Positions 27,796 through 37,424 of a stretch of 64,000 bases of DNA are shown here, piece after piece. Every line of letters starts with the position of its first letter. The stretch's first letter is position 1. Source of the stretch: Methanobacteriota archaeon (GTDB taxonomy: Archaea > Thermoplasmatota > Poseidoniia > Poseidoniales > Poseidoniaceae); assembly GCA_004195635.1 (NCBI GenBank), contig PSPT01000005.1, positions 1 to 64,000 on the forward strand, in the 5' to 3' direction. Under the pieces are notes generated by a model, which saw only the letters and a list, made by a program, of their open reading frames with translations, had not been told where the DNA came from and made no database searches. A program made the position numbers and the translations under genes.

Positions 27796-29801
27796 AATCC
27801 CGAAAAAAGGCCAAACTTACCAATGCTATTGAAAGTAGCAAATCTCTAATTGATTACGAAGCAATTGATTCCGCAGACAAATCCCACTCCCGATTTGCCG
27901 AACTTGCAGGAATTCCAAAAGGAAAGAAGAGGGCGAAAATCTCACTATTTCAAAAAGCCGCAACAGGTGACAAGAGAGCTTCTTTCGCACGAATTGCAGA
28001 CAATGTACTTGGTGAAGAATCAAGGCACTCAAGTAGAGTCTTGGAGTTTACCGAGAACGAAATTGATCAACAAGTCGGACTTGGACCTTGGATTCAATCT
28101 CGTATTGATGTTCTGCGCAGTGACAATATTGAGAAGTTAGAAAATGTCGCTGAATCAGCAGGATGGGCAGGACATAACGAGAGTGGCGAGCCCTTTTGGA
28201 AAGTTGTTTTAAATGAACGCAGAAATACCGCTACTTGGGAAAAAGATGACAATGCAGGCAAGGAAACATGTCTAAGCGACGCGCTTCCTTCGCTTGAAGA
28301 ACCACTTGCTGAATTTTCAAAATGGCCACCTCATTTGCCTCGTAACGAACAGCGGACTTTTAAAAACTTCCACGCATGTAGAGAAAATGACCTAGCTTCA
28401 CTTAGCGTAAATGAAATTTTGGATAAGCCGGCTGGCAAAGTAAATCCACTTTTGATTATTGGGGAAAATGGCACTGGTAAAACACACCTCCTTTGGGCGA
28501 CAGGCTGGGCTTTTTCCAAACAAATGCCTTGTGATTGTGTTAGACTATTTTCTTGCTCAATTTTTGATGCTGATTTTAACCTACCAAATAATTGGAATGA
28601 GATGCTTGACAGAACAAGTGCATTGTTAATTGATGATATTGATTTGATCTATTCAATGCCAGATACGATGCACGCTATTGGCCTAATTATTGACTGGGCA
28701 ATGAACATAGGCATTCAAGTCGTGCTAACTGCCTCCACTCAATACACAGGTGTCGCCAATAATCGCCTAAGCGAAGTATTGCGTTCAGCAGTCGTTACAG
28801 AATTACAAACTCCAAGTATTGACTCTCTGTTAATGATGCTTCGTCAACGAATTTCAGGAAGGCAATTGTTGCTTACTGATTCAATGCTAGAAGTGATTAT
28901 TTCAGAATCTGATAAATCCTGGACCTCTTGTCAAGCAACTCTTGAGAAAGTGGCAATCGGAATTGAAGGCGGAATGGAAATAAGTGATAGTAATGATGTT
29001 GCTATGTTATTAAGAAATCCAAGTGAGATGAGGGGGACTGAACAAATTGAAGAATCATATGCTGATATTAACCTTGAAGAAAAGGGAGCAGAAATTGCCG
29101 CAGAAGTGCTTGATACTGTATTTGCCGACCCTCTTTCACCGGCGATAGAGATTCACACAGAGTTACCAAATATTGGATCGGATGATTACATTCCACCTGA
29201 CTTAATGCCGGATGATTCAGAGGCTGCAATAAATGCAATTGTTCAGCGGCATCTTGGTGAAGAACTCGAGCAACTAAACAAGCGGAGAGACCATGCGCTT
29301 AGAGTAGATGAAAGAGATGCACACCTGATAACCAAGGCCCCAGAATTGGATGCTGAAATAAGGGAAAAAGTTGCAGAACAATTATCGCCTCTTGAAATGG
29401 TTGCAACAGCTGGATTTGGCAGAATCCAAGATGAATTATTGGAGCATCAAAAGCGGCTTGCTAAGTATGAAAAAGAATTATTTGAAATTGGAACACAAGT
29501 TGAAACTGCCGATGCTAAAGAACTGATTAATCTTGTTGACAAGTTACGAGATGTCCAAATCAACTTGGCAGAAATTGACCCCGATTCACTACCTCTGCCA
29601 GAGTTTGTTGATGTAAAAATTAGGAGGAGACCGGTGCGGAAAAAACCTGAGATCGTTCGCCTCCCTGTCCTAACCCCCCTCCCCATATTGCCAGTAAAGA
29701 GGGATACAGCGCATATCGTGCCGGTTTTTGACCCCGTATTGATTCCAGTAAATAATGCCCACTATTTTTCAATCAAAGATAGTAACTCAGTCAAAGTTTG
29801 A
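27792..29801 (+). CDS. DnaA-like AAA+ ATPase with coiled-coil C-terminus
   Basis: 669 residues. The central ATPase (about 190-400) follows the DnaA/Hda pattern. RTFKNFHACREND is followed by NPLLIIGENGTGKTHLL (Walker A GENGTGKTH). ALLIDDIDLI is Walker B, and QVVLTAS is the sensor-1 strand. No DnaA-type C-terminal helix-turn-helix is visible. A charged coiled-coil region (about 480-610) follows instead, ending in a proline-rich tail (VLTPLPILPVKR). The N-terminal 180 residues are charged and unknown. It overlaps the DUF835 gene by 4 bases and is followed after 9 bases by the cysteine-cluster gene. Role unknown; a DnaA-type loader or clamp in an archaeon would be unusual. Confidence 0.85.
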   Translation: MKSRKKAKLTNAIESSKSLIDYEAIDSADKSHSRFAELAGIPKGKKRAKISLFQKAATGDKRASFARIADNVLGEESRHSSRVLEFTENEIDQQVGLGPWIQSRIDVLRSDNIEKLENVAESAGWAGHNESGEPFWKVVLNERRNTATWEKDDNAGKETCLSDALPSLEEPLAEFSKWPPHLPRNEQRTFKNFHACRENDLASLSVNEILDKPAGKVNPLLIIGENGTGKTHLLWATGWAFSKQMPCDCVRLFSCSIFDADFNLPNNWNEMLDRTSALLIDDIDLIYSMPDTMHAIGLIIDWAMNIGIQVVLTASTQYTGVANNRLSEVLRSAVVTELQTPSIDSLLMMLRQRISGRQLLLTDSMLEVIISESDKSWTSCQATLEKVAIGIEGGMEISDSNDVAMLLRNPSEMRGTEQIEESYADINLEEKGAEIAAEVLDTVFADPLSPAIEIHTELPNIGSDDYIPPDLMPDDSEAAINAIVQRHLGEELEQLNKRRDHALRVDERDAHLITKAPELDAEIREKVAEQLSPLEMVATAGFGRIQDELLEHQKRLAKYEKELFEIGTQVETADAKELINLVDKLRDVQINLAEIDPDSLPLPEFVDVKIRRRPVRKKPEIVRLPVLTPLPILPVKRDTAHIVPVFDPVLIPVNNAHYFSIKDSNSVKV

Positions 29802-29810
29802 GGCGCTATT

Positions 29811-30296
29811 ATGAAGCGAAGGAAAATGAAACTTAGAGAATGGTGGAGTGAAGGACTTAATTTCACTTGCTTAGATGAATGTGGGAAATGTTGCGATGAA
29901 CCAGGTGGTATTGTTTACCTTTCACCTGATGATGCAATTAGAATTAGTTCGCACCACAATCTGGAAGTTACTAAATGGTTGCAACGCGATTGCCGGCGAA
30001 CATTGGACGGGAGGTGGATTCTTAATTCCCGGCCTAAAGATGATATTTGTATTTACTTAAATCGAGAAAAAAAATGTGACATTTACGAGGTCAAACCAAC
30101 CCAGTGTTCAGCATACCCATGGTGGCGTGAGAATTTGCGGAGTGAAAAATCATGGAATAAAACGCTTGAATTTTGCCCAGGCCTCACAAGTGATGATGCA
30201 ATTTTAATTGATGGAGATACCATTCGCTTATGGGTTGATGCAGATAATGAAGCACAACGAGGTTTTCGGCAATGGCCACCGATGAGGAAAAAATGA
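29811..30296 (+). CDS. YkgJ-type cysteine-cluster protein
   Basis: 161 residues. The pattern CLDECGKCCDEPGG near residues 21-34, then CIYLNREKKCDIYEVKPTQC and a later CPG, is the YkgJ/UPF0153 zinc- or iron-binding cysteine cluster. The biochemical role of the family is not settled. GAGG lies 7 bases upstream of ATG 29811. It is the third gene of the DUF835/AAA operon and may be its metal-binding partner, or simply co-located. Confidence 0.85.
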   Translation: MKRRKMKLREWWSEGLNFTCLDECGKCCDEPGGIVYLSPDDAIRISSHHNLEVTKWLQRDCRRTLDGRWILNSRPKDDICIYLNREKKCDIYEVKPTQCSAYPWWRENLRSEKSWNKTLEFCPGLTSDDAILIDGDTIRLWVDADNEAQRGFRQWPPMRKK

Positions 30297-30319
30297 ACCG
30301 GCCATTATGACGAAAGAAG

Positions 30320-30787
30320 TTAGAAATCAAAAGGATTTTTGTAATCAGCAGAAGATGGTGGCGCCTTTTTTCCGTGCGTGGCGCTTACGAGTATTGTAGA
30401 TGCATCTGAAGTAGGAGGGGTCTCCATATCCAAATCTCCAATATCACCAAGAATCCCAAATGTCCTACGGCCGCCGTAGGTTGAAACTCTTAGTTGCTCT
30501 AGTCGCCGGCGGCGGAAAATGAAAGATACAATTGTAAGTGTTGAATAAATGAGGAAATTAACTAACCCTATTACAAGACTTTCAGTAATCGCAAATTGAA
30601 ACTCACAAAAACCACCGCATTCAGTAATTGGTGAATTAAGTGAAGAATAGTTATGTGCAAGACCAATAATTACACTCAAACTAAGTACACTCCCGACAAT
30701 AATTCCGAGAATTTCTCCAACCGGCCTAAGGCTAACCATTCGATTCCAACCTCGGCTCAACCTAAGGCATTTCAATAATTCCCACAT
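30320..30787 (-). CDS. two-segment membrane protein, unknown
   Basis: 155 residues. Hydrophobic segments lie near 23-45 (LGIIVGSVLSLSVIIGLA) and 70-92 (SLVIGLVNFLIYSTLTIVSF). They are separated by a short outside loop with two cysteines (CGGFCEF). The C-terminal 60 residues are hydrophilic and basic to acidic, probably cytoplasmic. No family was recognised. It converges with the YkgJ gene and is divergent from citrate synthase across 162 bases. Confidence 0.65.
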   Translation of the reverse strand: MWELLKCLRLSRGWNRMVSLRPVGEILGIIVGSVLSLSVIIGLAHNYSSLNSPITECGGFCEFQFAITESLVIGLVNFLIYSTLTIVSFIFRRRRLEQLRVSTYGGRRTFGILGDIGDLDMETPPTSDASTILVSATHGKKAPPSSADYKNPFDF

Positions 30788-30949
30788 TACTCAAAAAAAA
30801 GTAATGTTTCAACATTTACTGGCGGTGCGCCGCAGCAAAGTTAGTGTCGGAAGCAACACCGAGTTTATGTAAATTCACCACTACGTTCATCAAAAATAAT
30901 AGTTCGCCTTATACACATGTTCTGTTTGGGCATGAAATGAGGGAAAGAG

Positions 30950-32125
30950 ATGACACCAAATCCGGCTCCAAAATCTCTCATTGAAATAACCGAGGCGCAC
31001 CTAAATACTGGGCTTCGCGGCGTCCCAGTTGGAACTTGTAGAACCTCATTTGTTACACCTGAAGGCGGTGTACATTATGTCGGATATCCAATTGATGAAT
31101 TGGCCGAGTTAGACCCCGAGGATGTTGTCTTCCTTCTCCACTATAAACATCTTCCAAATCCGGATGAAGCATCCTCTTTTCGCAAAGATTTAGCAGCGCG
31201 TGCAACCCTTCCTCCACACGTAGCCAATGTACTTCAAGCAATGCCCAAAGAAGGCCACCCCATGGATTGGCTCGCAGTTGGCCTTCAAACATTGGGCTCT
31301 GCAAATAAAACTGAGGACTGGCGAGAAGATGCACTCAATATGACTGCTTGCATGCCCGAACTTATGGCTTTGATTTTCCGAATACGTGAAGAGCGTTTTG
31401 AAGGCATGCCAGAATCACGGCCTAAACTTGGCTTGGTTGCAAACTTCGTCCATATGCTTGACCTTCCTGGAGCTGATAAGTGGGCTTTGACCAAAGTACT
31501 GCGGGTTTTCCTTGTCCTTCACATGGATCATGGAGGAGGCAATCTCTCCACCTTCACCGGTAAAGCAATTGCAAGTAGCCACTCCGATATGTATGCATCA
31601 ATGGTCGGGGCAATGAATGCTCTATTTGGACCATTACACGGCAGAGCAAATCAATCCTGCCTAGACTTTGTGCGCCGCATTGGTACAGATGATAGCGATG
31701 CAGTTGAAAAATTCGTCCGCGCCGAACTTGCTGCAAAGAGACCAATATTTGGTTTCGGCCATGCCGTTCTCCGAACAGAAGACCCACGGGCTGCAATTCA
31801 GTTTGCACTAGGTGAAAAAATATGTCCAAATGATTCAAATTTTAAAATTATTAGAACACTTAGAGAAGTTGTCCCTCGAGTCCTTAGCGAAATCCCAAAA
31901 ATCAGCAATCCAAATGCAAATGTGGATATTTCTTCCGGTACATTGCTAAACTATGTTGGACTCGTTGATTCTGAATATTACACTACATTCTTTGGCTGGG
32001 CGCGAACTGCTGGAATTGGAGCCCAGATTGTTGATGAAAGAACAATTATGCGCGCTGGGCGTGGCGTACCTCTTTACCGACCAAAATATATCGCAGAAGA
32101 ACAGCAAGAGCAACATATTGAATGA
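30950..32125 (+). CDS. gltA: citrate synthase
   Basis: 391 residues, the length of archaeal and type-I-like citrate synthases. GLRGVPVGTCRTSF is near the N-terminus. HMDHGGGNLSTFT carries the first catalytic histidine, FGPLHGRANQ the second and FGFGHAVLRTEDPRA the third region, and GRGVPLYRPKY is near the C-terminus. It condenses acetyl-CoA with oxaloacetate in the TCA cycle. GAGGG lies about 10 bases before ATG 30950. It is a single-gene unit, with a convergent neighbour downstream. Confidence 0.95.
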   Translation: MTPNPAPKSLIEITEAHLNTGLRGVPVGTCRTSFVTPEGGVHYVGYPIDELAELDPEDVVFLLHYKHLPNPDEASSFRKDLAARATLPPHVANVLQAMPKEGHPMDWLAVGLQTLGSANKTEDWREDALNMTACMPELMALIFRIREERFEGMPESRPKLGLVANFVHMLDLPGADKWALTKVLRVFLVLHMDHGGGNLSTFTGKAIASSHSDMYASMVGAMNALFGPLHGRANQSCLDFVRRIGTDDSDAVEKFVRAELAAKRPIFGFGHAVLRTEDPRAAIQFALGEKICPNDSNFKIIRTLREVVPRVLSEIPKISNPNANVDISSGTLLNYVGLVDSEYYTTFFGWARTAGIGAQIVDERTIMRAGRGVPLYRPKYIAEEQQEQHIE

Positions 32126-32203
32126 ATCGTCTGCCCATCTTGGCTTTCTCAGCCTCAAGATATTGCAGACAGTTAGTTTGCAGTAATCAATCTCGTGTTG
32201 AGG

Positions 32204-33355
32204 CTAATAAATTGGCCGTTGACTTTTCCCACAGCCTCTATGCCCAATTAGTCGAACTGCTTCCCAAGGCATGGTTGAAGTTGAGCAGGACTCCATCAGT
32301 TCATCAATGCTCTTTTTCCATTCATAGCGATTACGCCAAAGCGTAACTACATTTTTTTGCTCAGAATAATTCATTTCATGCCACGGGGTTAATTCCGAAT
32401 ATGCCTGGGAGATAAGTTTCTCATGCTCTTCTTGGGCCGAGGAAGAAAAGTGATTGATCCATTCATCGGAAAGTGGAAGATTTGCAGGTTTTTTCCAGCG
32501 AGCAGAGCCGCAAGGCAGTGTATGGATAGATGGGTCTGCATTATCAGTTAGAGGTGTAATTCCTGCGTTAATCAATTCTGCTTCTAGATATAATTTACCA
32601 GGCCAAACATATATTGGAAACCCACCCGTTGCTTGACGTAATTTCTGCAATTGCTTACCCTTGAGCCCAACCGAAGACCCGAGAGGCAATTTGTTTGTAG
32701 GCGGAATAAAGTATTCTAATGCACATGGAACCATTGGAGAATTATTGGCTCTTTGCTTTCTTATTAACCGGGAAAGAGGAGTTGTGAGATACTGAGGAAT
32801 ACAAACTGTACGCTTGAATGTTCTCCCCCCGAAACGGGGTATGATTGGCCATAATATTGAGGCGGGGCGATGGATTTTTGCCTTTGTGGTAATAGCAGGT
32901 AAACCCTTGAAAAATGCATAATATACGCTATTTTGAATTGATACTGAATATTCGGACAATTTTTCTTCTGCGGCCATCACTAACTTTTTCATTTGGGCTC
33001 TTTGCTTACCACTTGCAAGCCAACCACCAGAGGCGCCAGATGAAGGATGAGGTGGTTTTAGTTCAACGCAAATCATCGCCGCCTGTTCATTTAGTCGCAT
33101 TAAAACATCCTTATTGGCTAGAAAATTTTCAAATGATGTAAAGCCCAAAGCACATAAATCATCAAGACTATTTTTTTCTACCCAAGGAGATTCAAGTCCA
33201 GAACGAACTTCTTCGCAAGTACTTACTTTGGCATCATGATGAATGATTACCCCTCCATCCTTTGTTAATCGTAAATCAAATTCAACTCCATCAAAATCAA
33301 TGAGGCCTTGGCGCAAAGACTCAAGGCTGTTCTCGGGTGGTTGAACCCATTCCAT
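32204..33355 (-). CDS. glycerophosphodiester phosphodiesterase, apparently circularly permuted
   Basis: 383 residues. GDPD enzymes normally begin with an HRG motif followed within about ten residues by PENT and then ExD and HD. Here the protein starts with QPPENSLESL (residues 5-14), then VEFDLRLTKDGG (E25, D27) and IHHD (H40, D41). It continues through CVELKPP (E98, K100) and PIYVWPGK to the C-terminal strand TPLTDN. A helical linker of about 90 residues then leads to LIGHRGCGKSQRPIY as the very last residues (H372, R373). All catalytic elements are present but strand 1 is at the end. An in-frame TAG lies six codons upstream of ATG 33355, and no HRG occurs in the upstream frames, so a simple frameshift does not explain it. 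Confidence 0.85.
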   Translation of the reverse strand: MEWVQPPENSLESLRQGLIDFDGVEFDLRLTKDGGVIIHHDAKVSTCEEVRSGLESPWVEKNSLDDLCALGFTSFENFLANKDVLMRLNEQAAMICVELKPPHPSSGASGGWLASGKQRAQMKKLVMAAEEKLSEYSVSIQNSVYYAFFKGLPAITTKAKIHRPASILWPIIPRFGGRTFKRTVCIPQYLTTPLSRLIRKQRANNSPMVPCALEYFIPPTNKLPLGSSVGLKGKQLQKLRQATGGFPIYVWPGKLYLEAELINAGITPLTDNADPSIHTLPCGSARWKKPANLPLSDEWINHFSSSAQEEHEKLISQAYSELTPWHEMNYSEQKNVVTLWRNRYEWKKSIDELMESCSTSTMPWEAVRLIGHRGCGKSQRPIY

Positions 33356-33458
33356 ACACCGGCGATTGTTTACCTATTGATAAAAAAGACCCCTGATACA
33401 CTGCTATAATGAGGAAGTATCAAAAGAGAATAGACCTTGCTTATGATGGGAATAGATC

Positions 33459-35234
33459 ATGAAGACATTAAAGGAGAAGCGGGCAAATCGTAGTGATGAG
33501 CAAAAAAAATCCATTTTCGGCTATGGAATGTATGATTGGGCTAAGTCTGCATACGAAACAAGTGTAGTCACCGCAATATTACCAGCATGGTTTACCTATC
33601 TGTTCATAAGAACAAATGGTTCTGCCTTTACTTTGCTCGGTGATTTTACGATAACTGCAGATATCGCTTGGGCATTTGCAACTATGGCCTCAGCAATGCT
33701 CATCGCATTTGTGTCACCGGCATTGGGAATAATTGCCGATAGAACTACAATAAAAATGTGGATGTTGCGGCTATTTACAATTATTGGAGTTATTGGCACT
33801 ATTGCTCTTGCAATTGGAGGTTATCTTGGCGCTGGTGCTTGGCTTTGGGTCTGGGTTGCTTATTTCTTTGCTAATTTAGGATTAAACGGTGCAAGTGTAT
33901 TCTACAATGCAATTCTCCCCCACATGGGTGATGAAGATGAAATGGATGAAATATCCAATAAGGCATTTGCTTATGGTTACCTTGGAGGGGGCATATTATT
34001 ACTTATTCACCTTGTAATGGTTCTCAGTTTAAGCGGCGATTGGGTAATTCCTTTTACTTTGGTCAGCAGTGGTCTATGGTGGTATGGTTTTGCATATTAC
34101 ACCTTTAAACATATACCTGAGCCAGAGGTTGAAAATCCACTTGAAATCACAGGAATAGGCCATGCTACAAAGATCGCATTATCCGAATTGAGGCAAACTG
34201 TAAAGGAAATCAGTAAATTCAAGGTATTAACAATCTACATGATTGCATATTTCCTATTTATTGATGGAATTAATTCCGTTACTGCACTTGCAGGTTCATT
34301 TGGCTCAGCAGTATTAGGAATTGACATTGGAACCCTAATGCTCGTAATCATGATTGTTCAATTTGTAGCAGCACCTGCCGCTATTGGATTTACCAAAATG
34401 GCCGAGGCGACTTCAACAAAGTCAGCATTAACGATAGCATGTGTTGGCTGGTGCGTGGTGGTTATTTTGGCAGTAGGGTTTGCTCCACTTGAACTTGAAA
34501 GCCACTCTGAGTATGATGTCCAACTTACCTATAATGAAACTACTGGGGAATATGATGTTATGACAATAAGCGACCCCGACGATTTATTTGGAGGAGGCGC
34601 AAGTGACAAGGCAATCCTTGCGGTTTTTGATACCGATGCTGCAAGTATGCCAACAATGGAAGTGGGAGATTCTTGGTCAGACGATGCAATAGCGGGTTCG
34701 ATGTCTCAAAGCGCAATTGATTCAGGTTTTACCGGCCTGTTTTCTGATTCAAGATTTAGTGTTTCAATTGAGGGCTCTCCTTTAAATGATTCAACTACTG
34801 TTGGTTTGGATCATCCAACAAATATTGGTGATGAAGCAGGAGATGGCTTTGCGGTGTGGTTACGAGATAACTTTTGGGCACCATATTCCTTTTCAGTTTC
34901 AACCCAATTCTTGCTGCTCGGAGTAATGTCTGGCTCATTATTAGGTGGAAGCCAAGGTTTAGCGCGTTCATTATTCTGTCAAATTATCCCAGAAACACGT
35001 TCAACAGAATTCTTTGGGTTCTTTGGATTTTTTGGAAAAGTTGCTGCATTTATGGGTCCATTCTTGTATGCCTTTGTAGGTGGGTTTTTCGGCAGTAGAA
35101 TGGCATTAGTTAGTATTGCGCTATTGATAGTTGCAGGAACTTTGATGTTGAAAGCAGTTGATGTTGAAGAGGGTATCCGAGTTGCAGCCGAGGAAGATTT
35201 ACGAAATCGTGGATTTTATGCCGAGGCTGAATAG
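33459..35234 (+). CDS. Atg22/UMF1-family MFS transporter
   Basis: 591 residues with about 12 membrane segments. YGMYDWAKSAYETSVVTAIL near residues 23-42 is the hallmark of the UMF1/Atg22 group of the major facilitator superfamily, whose members are proposed amino-acid or metabolite exporters. A soluble insertion of about 110 residues (near 345-480), rich in Asp, Gly and Ser, interrupts the C-terminal half and probably faces outside. GGGAA lies shortly before ATG 33459. It is divergent from the GDPD gene; substrate unknown. Confidence 0.9.
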   Translation: MKTLKEKRANRSDEQKKSIFGYGMYDWAKSAYETSVVTAILPAWFTYLFIRTNGSAFTLLGDFTITADIAWAFATMASAMLIAFVSPALGIIADRTTIKMWMLRLFTIIGVIGTIALAIGGYLGAGAWLWVWVAYFFANLGLNGASVFYNAILPHMGDEDEMDEISNKAFAYGYLGGGILLLIHLVMVLSLSGDWVIPFTLVSSGLWWYGFAYYTFKHIPEPEVENPLEITGIGHATKIALSELRQTVKEISKFKVLTIYMIAYFLFIDGINSVTALAGSFGSAVLGIDIGTLMLVIMIVQFVAAPAAIGFTKMAEATSTKSALTIACVGWCVVVILAVGFAPLELESHSEYDVQLTYNETTGEYDVMTISDPDDLFGGGASDKAILAVFDTDAASMPTMEVGDSWSDDAIAGSMSQSAIDSGFTGLFSDSRFSVSIEGSPLNDSTTVGLDHPTNIGDEAGDGFAVWLRDNFWAPYSFSVSTQFLLLGVMSGSLLGGSQGLARSLFCQIIPETRSTEFFGFFGFFGKVAAFMGPFLYAFVGGFFGSRMALVSIALLIVAGTLMLKAVDVEEGIRVAAEEDLRNRGFYAEAE

Positions 35235-35348
35235 AACAGTAGTATTCATTTCACTGACAATTCCTTTTTCAAGCAGGGCAAAATGATTGCACAAAAGAAA
35301 CTGTACAATCCGATTTAGAAAAGAAACTCCAGTAATACTACGCGGTAA

Positions 35349-36167
35349 TTATTGCTGTGATACTGCGCCAACCTTCTTCTTTGGCATCATCATTTCAAGT
35401 ATTAATGCCAATTCAAAAAGTAGTACAATCGGCCCTGCAACCAAGAAAAGGGAAAGGGGGTCTGGAGGGGAAAACAATGCCCCCAAAATAGTCGCTCCAA
35501 ACCAAATATGTCGACGCCATTTTGTTAAATCAGCGCGTGATAATAATCCCGAACGAAGAACTACCATTGTCATGAGAGGTGTTTGAAATCCAAGCATACT
35601 TGCCAAAGTCATGTTCAAAATAAAACCCAAATATGCTGAAAGGCGCCACTCGGTTTTAAGGCCAGCAGATGCTGCATCATTTGCTAAATACTCTAATAGT
35701 AATGGCAGTAATAAACCATAGGAGTATGCAAGTCCGGCAATAGCGAGCAAAGGTATGAACAATATGACGATAATCATCTTTGCATTCATCTTTGGAATAT
35801 GCAAATCAGCCTCTTCAACCCTTTCCCAAAGTGATTGTGAATTGAGGCCAATTTTCACGACATCATAGATTAACATTAAACTGGCCATTAATATCCCGAA
35901 GCCTGCTGCAAAGCGCATCTTTATTGCGATAAACTCAACTGGAGTAAGAACTGCAATACTTGTATCAGTTGGTGCAAGGCTAGCATCGGTAACCAACCAT
36001 TCAACAATGTAGGATGCAAGAGGATAACCGCCAATTAGTCCGAGAAAAAAAATCCCCGCAAGTAGGGGTAATCTGTGCATCACATGAGTTCGTATTTCAA
36101 GAATGATTCTTCCGCCGGGACTATCCATCAGATTCTCGAGGTTTATTTCGAAATCGGAGTCAGTCAT
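35349..36167 (-). CDS. tatC: Sec-independent translocase TatC
   Basis: 272 residues with six membrane segments. TPVEFIAIKMRFAAGFG corresponds to the conserved P-x-E-x-F region between segments 1 and 2, and FSPPDPLSLFLVAGPIVLLF is the family C-terminal signature. TatC recognises twin-arginine signal peptides of folded proteins. The N-terminal segment and spacing are typical. No tatA or tatB lies nearby in the window. An AT-rich promoter-like region lies at 36168-36323. Confidence 0.92.
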   Translation of the reverse strand: MTDSDFEINLENLMDSPGGRIILEIRTHVMHRLPLLAGIFFLGLIGGYPLASYIVEWLVTDASLAPTDTSIAVLTPVEFIAIKMRFAAGFGILMASLMLIYDVVKIGLNSQSLWERVEEADLHIPKMNAKMIIVILFIPLLAIAGLAYSYGLLLPLLLEYLANDAASAGLKTEWRLSAYLGFILNMTLASMLGFQTPLMTMVVLRSGLLSRADLTKWRRHIWFGATILGALFSPPDPLSLFLVAGPIVLLFELALILEMMMPKKKVGAVSQQ

Positions 36168-36323
36168 AATCGGGCCTCAGTTTTCGGGTAGGGCTCTTAT
36201 CCATCAAATCACCGGAGAGGAAAAGATAGGAGAACGAGCCACTTTCAAAGTTGAGAACCTCTCAAAAACCAATACTGCAACGCCGAGATAATGAAATATA
36301 AGTCCGAAAAAAGTATTTGGACT

Positions 36324-37424
36324 CTAGAACAAACTTGAGAGGTCAGGCATATCTGAGAGTTCATTTGACCTACTTGATGGAGGAGCTATTTCTGCTGGTT
36401 GAGGTATGTCATTAGGCTGAACTACCTCTTCCAATAATTCAGATAAATCAGGCATTCCTATTGTGGCTGAAACTACAACCGAGGGTTTAGATTCTAATTT
36501 GTCCGACCCTATAATTTCAGCCGACGGTTCTACTGGAGGTTGGCTTGAGGGTGAAGGTTCATTATCCACGCTAGCGGAATCAAATAGATTGCTAATATCG
36601 GGCATTTCATCACTATGTAATTCATCATTTTGAGGTTGAGGTTGGGGCTCGGTTTGAGATTGTACAGAAGGTGTGGATAAAGGTAAGGGTACATTTTTTG
36701 CCTGAATAGCCTCTGCATTAGCGACTACTTGAGGGGGTAATGAATTACTTTCTTCGCCGTCTTTGGGTAAAGCAACTGAAATATTATTAGATGGAGCAAA
36801 GGGCATTTTTACTTCAGGAGCGTCATCAAGAATCAAATTATCTATCCCTGGGATCTCATTGTACGCATTGCTCTTTGCAACTTCCTTCACAGGGAGTTCA
36901 GGTGTAACTGCGGCAAGCAAGTTTGAGGCAGATGAAATTGCTGCTTGATTAACTGTTTCTGCTTCGGTGATTATTGAATCTACAATGGAAGATGTCGTTG
37001 GATTGATGAAAGGTGAATTTCCACCTTTGAGGTAATTATCAGATGTAGGGCCAGTAGTGCTTACGGCACTTGCGGAAACCACGGTTGCTGAAAACTCATC
37101 TCCCGAGTCAATAGCATCTCCTCCTGTTGGCACTACAAAATTGGGCCTAAAGCGCCCCGCCCACTTGCCACCAGCAAAAGAAATAATTGCGAGGACCAGA
37201 AGTAGAATCTCCTGTGAACTCCAAACTCCGTCCGGCCCAAAAACTGGTTGGCTATTCCCAAGTCCAAATAAATTTTTCAAAAAAGGAAGACCATAATATT
37301 TCTCGCCAAAATGGCCGGGCCAAGGGCCGCCGATGAGGACATTTAAAAGAGTGAAAAGAACAACCGAAACGGATAAGCCAAACAGGGCTTGACTGAGGGC
37401 CGGATAATATCGTTCCGAGGTCAT
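36324..37424 (-). CDS. membrane protein with repeated MPDLSxLF motif
   Basis: 366 residues. Two membrane segments lie at the N-terminus (about 12-32 and 70-88). A long hydrophilic cytosolic tail, rich in Ser, Pro, Glu and Asn, follows and is probably disordered. The tail carries three copies of one short motif: MPDISNLF, MPDLSELL and a final MPDLSSLF that is also the exact C-terminus. Such repeats usually serve as docking peptides for a partner protein. No family was recognised. It lies head to tail with tatC. Confidence 0.75.
   Translation of the reverse strand: MTSERYYPALSQALFGLSVSVVLFTLLNVLIGGPWPGHFGEKYYGLPFLKNLFGLGNSQPVFGPDGVWSSQEILLLVLAIISFAGGKWAGRFRPNFVVPTGGDAIDSGDEFSATVVSASAVSTTGPTSDNYLKGGNSPFINPTTSSIVDSIITEAETVNQAAISSASNLLAAVTPELPVKEVAKSNAYNEIPGIDNLILDDAPEVKMPFAPSNNISVALPKDGEESNSLPPQVVANAEAIQAKNVPLPLSTPSVQSQTEPQPQPQNDELHSDEMPDISNLFDSASVDNEPSPSSQPPVEPSAEIIGSDKLESKPSVVVSATIGMPDLSELLEEVVQPNDIPQPAEIAPPSSRSNELSDMPDLSSLF

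Noticed and set aside
33356-33458. Frameshift upstream of the GDPD hiding a normal N-terminal HRG
   Set aside because: The upstream frame has an in-frame TAG six codons before the ATG, and the other minus-strand frame I translated there shows no HRG, while HRG is found intact at the C-terminus.
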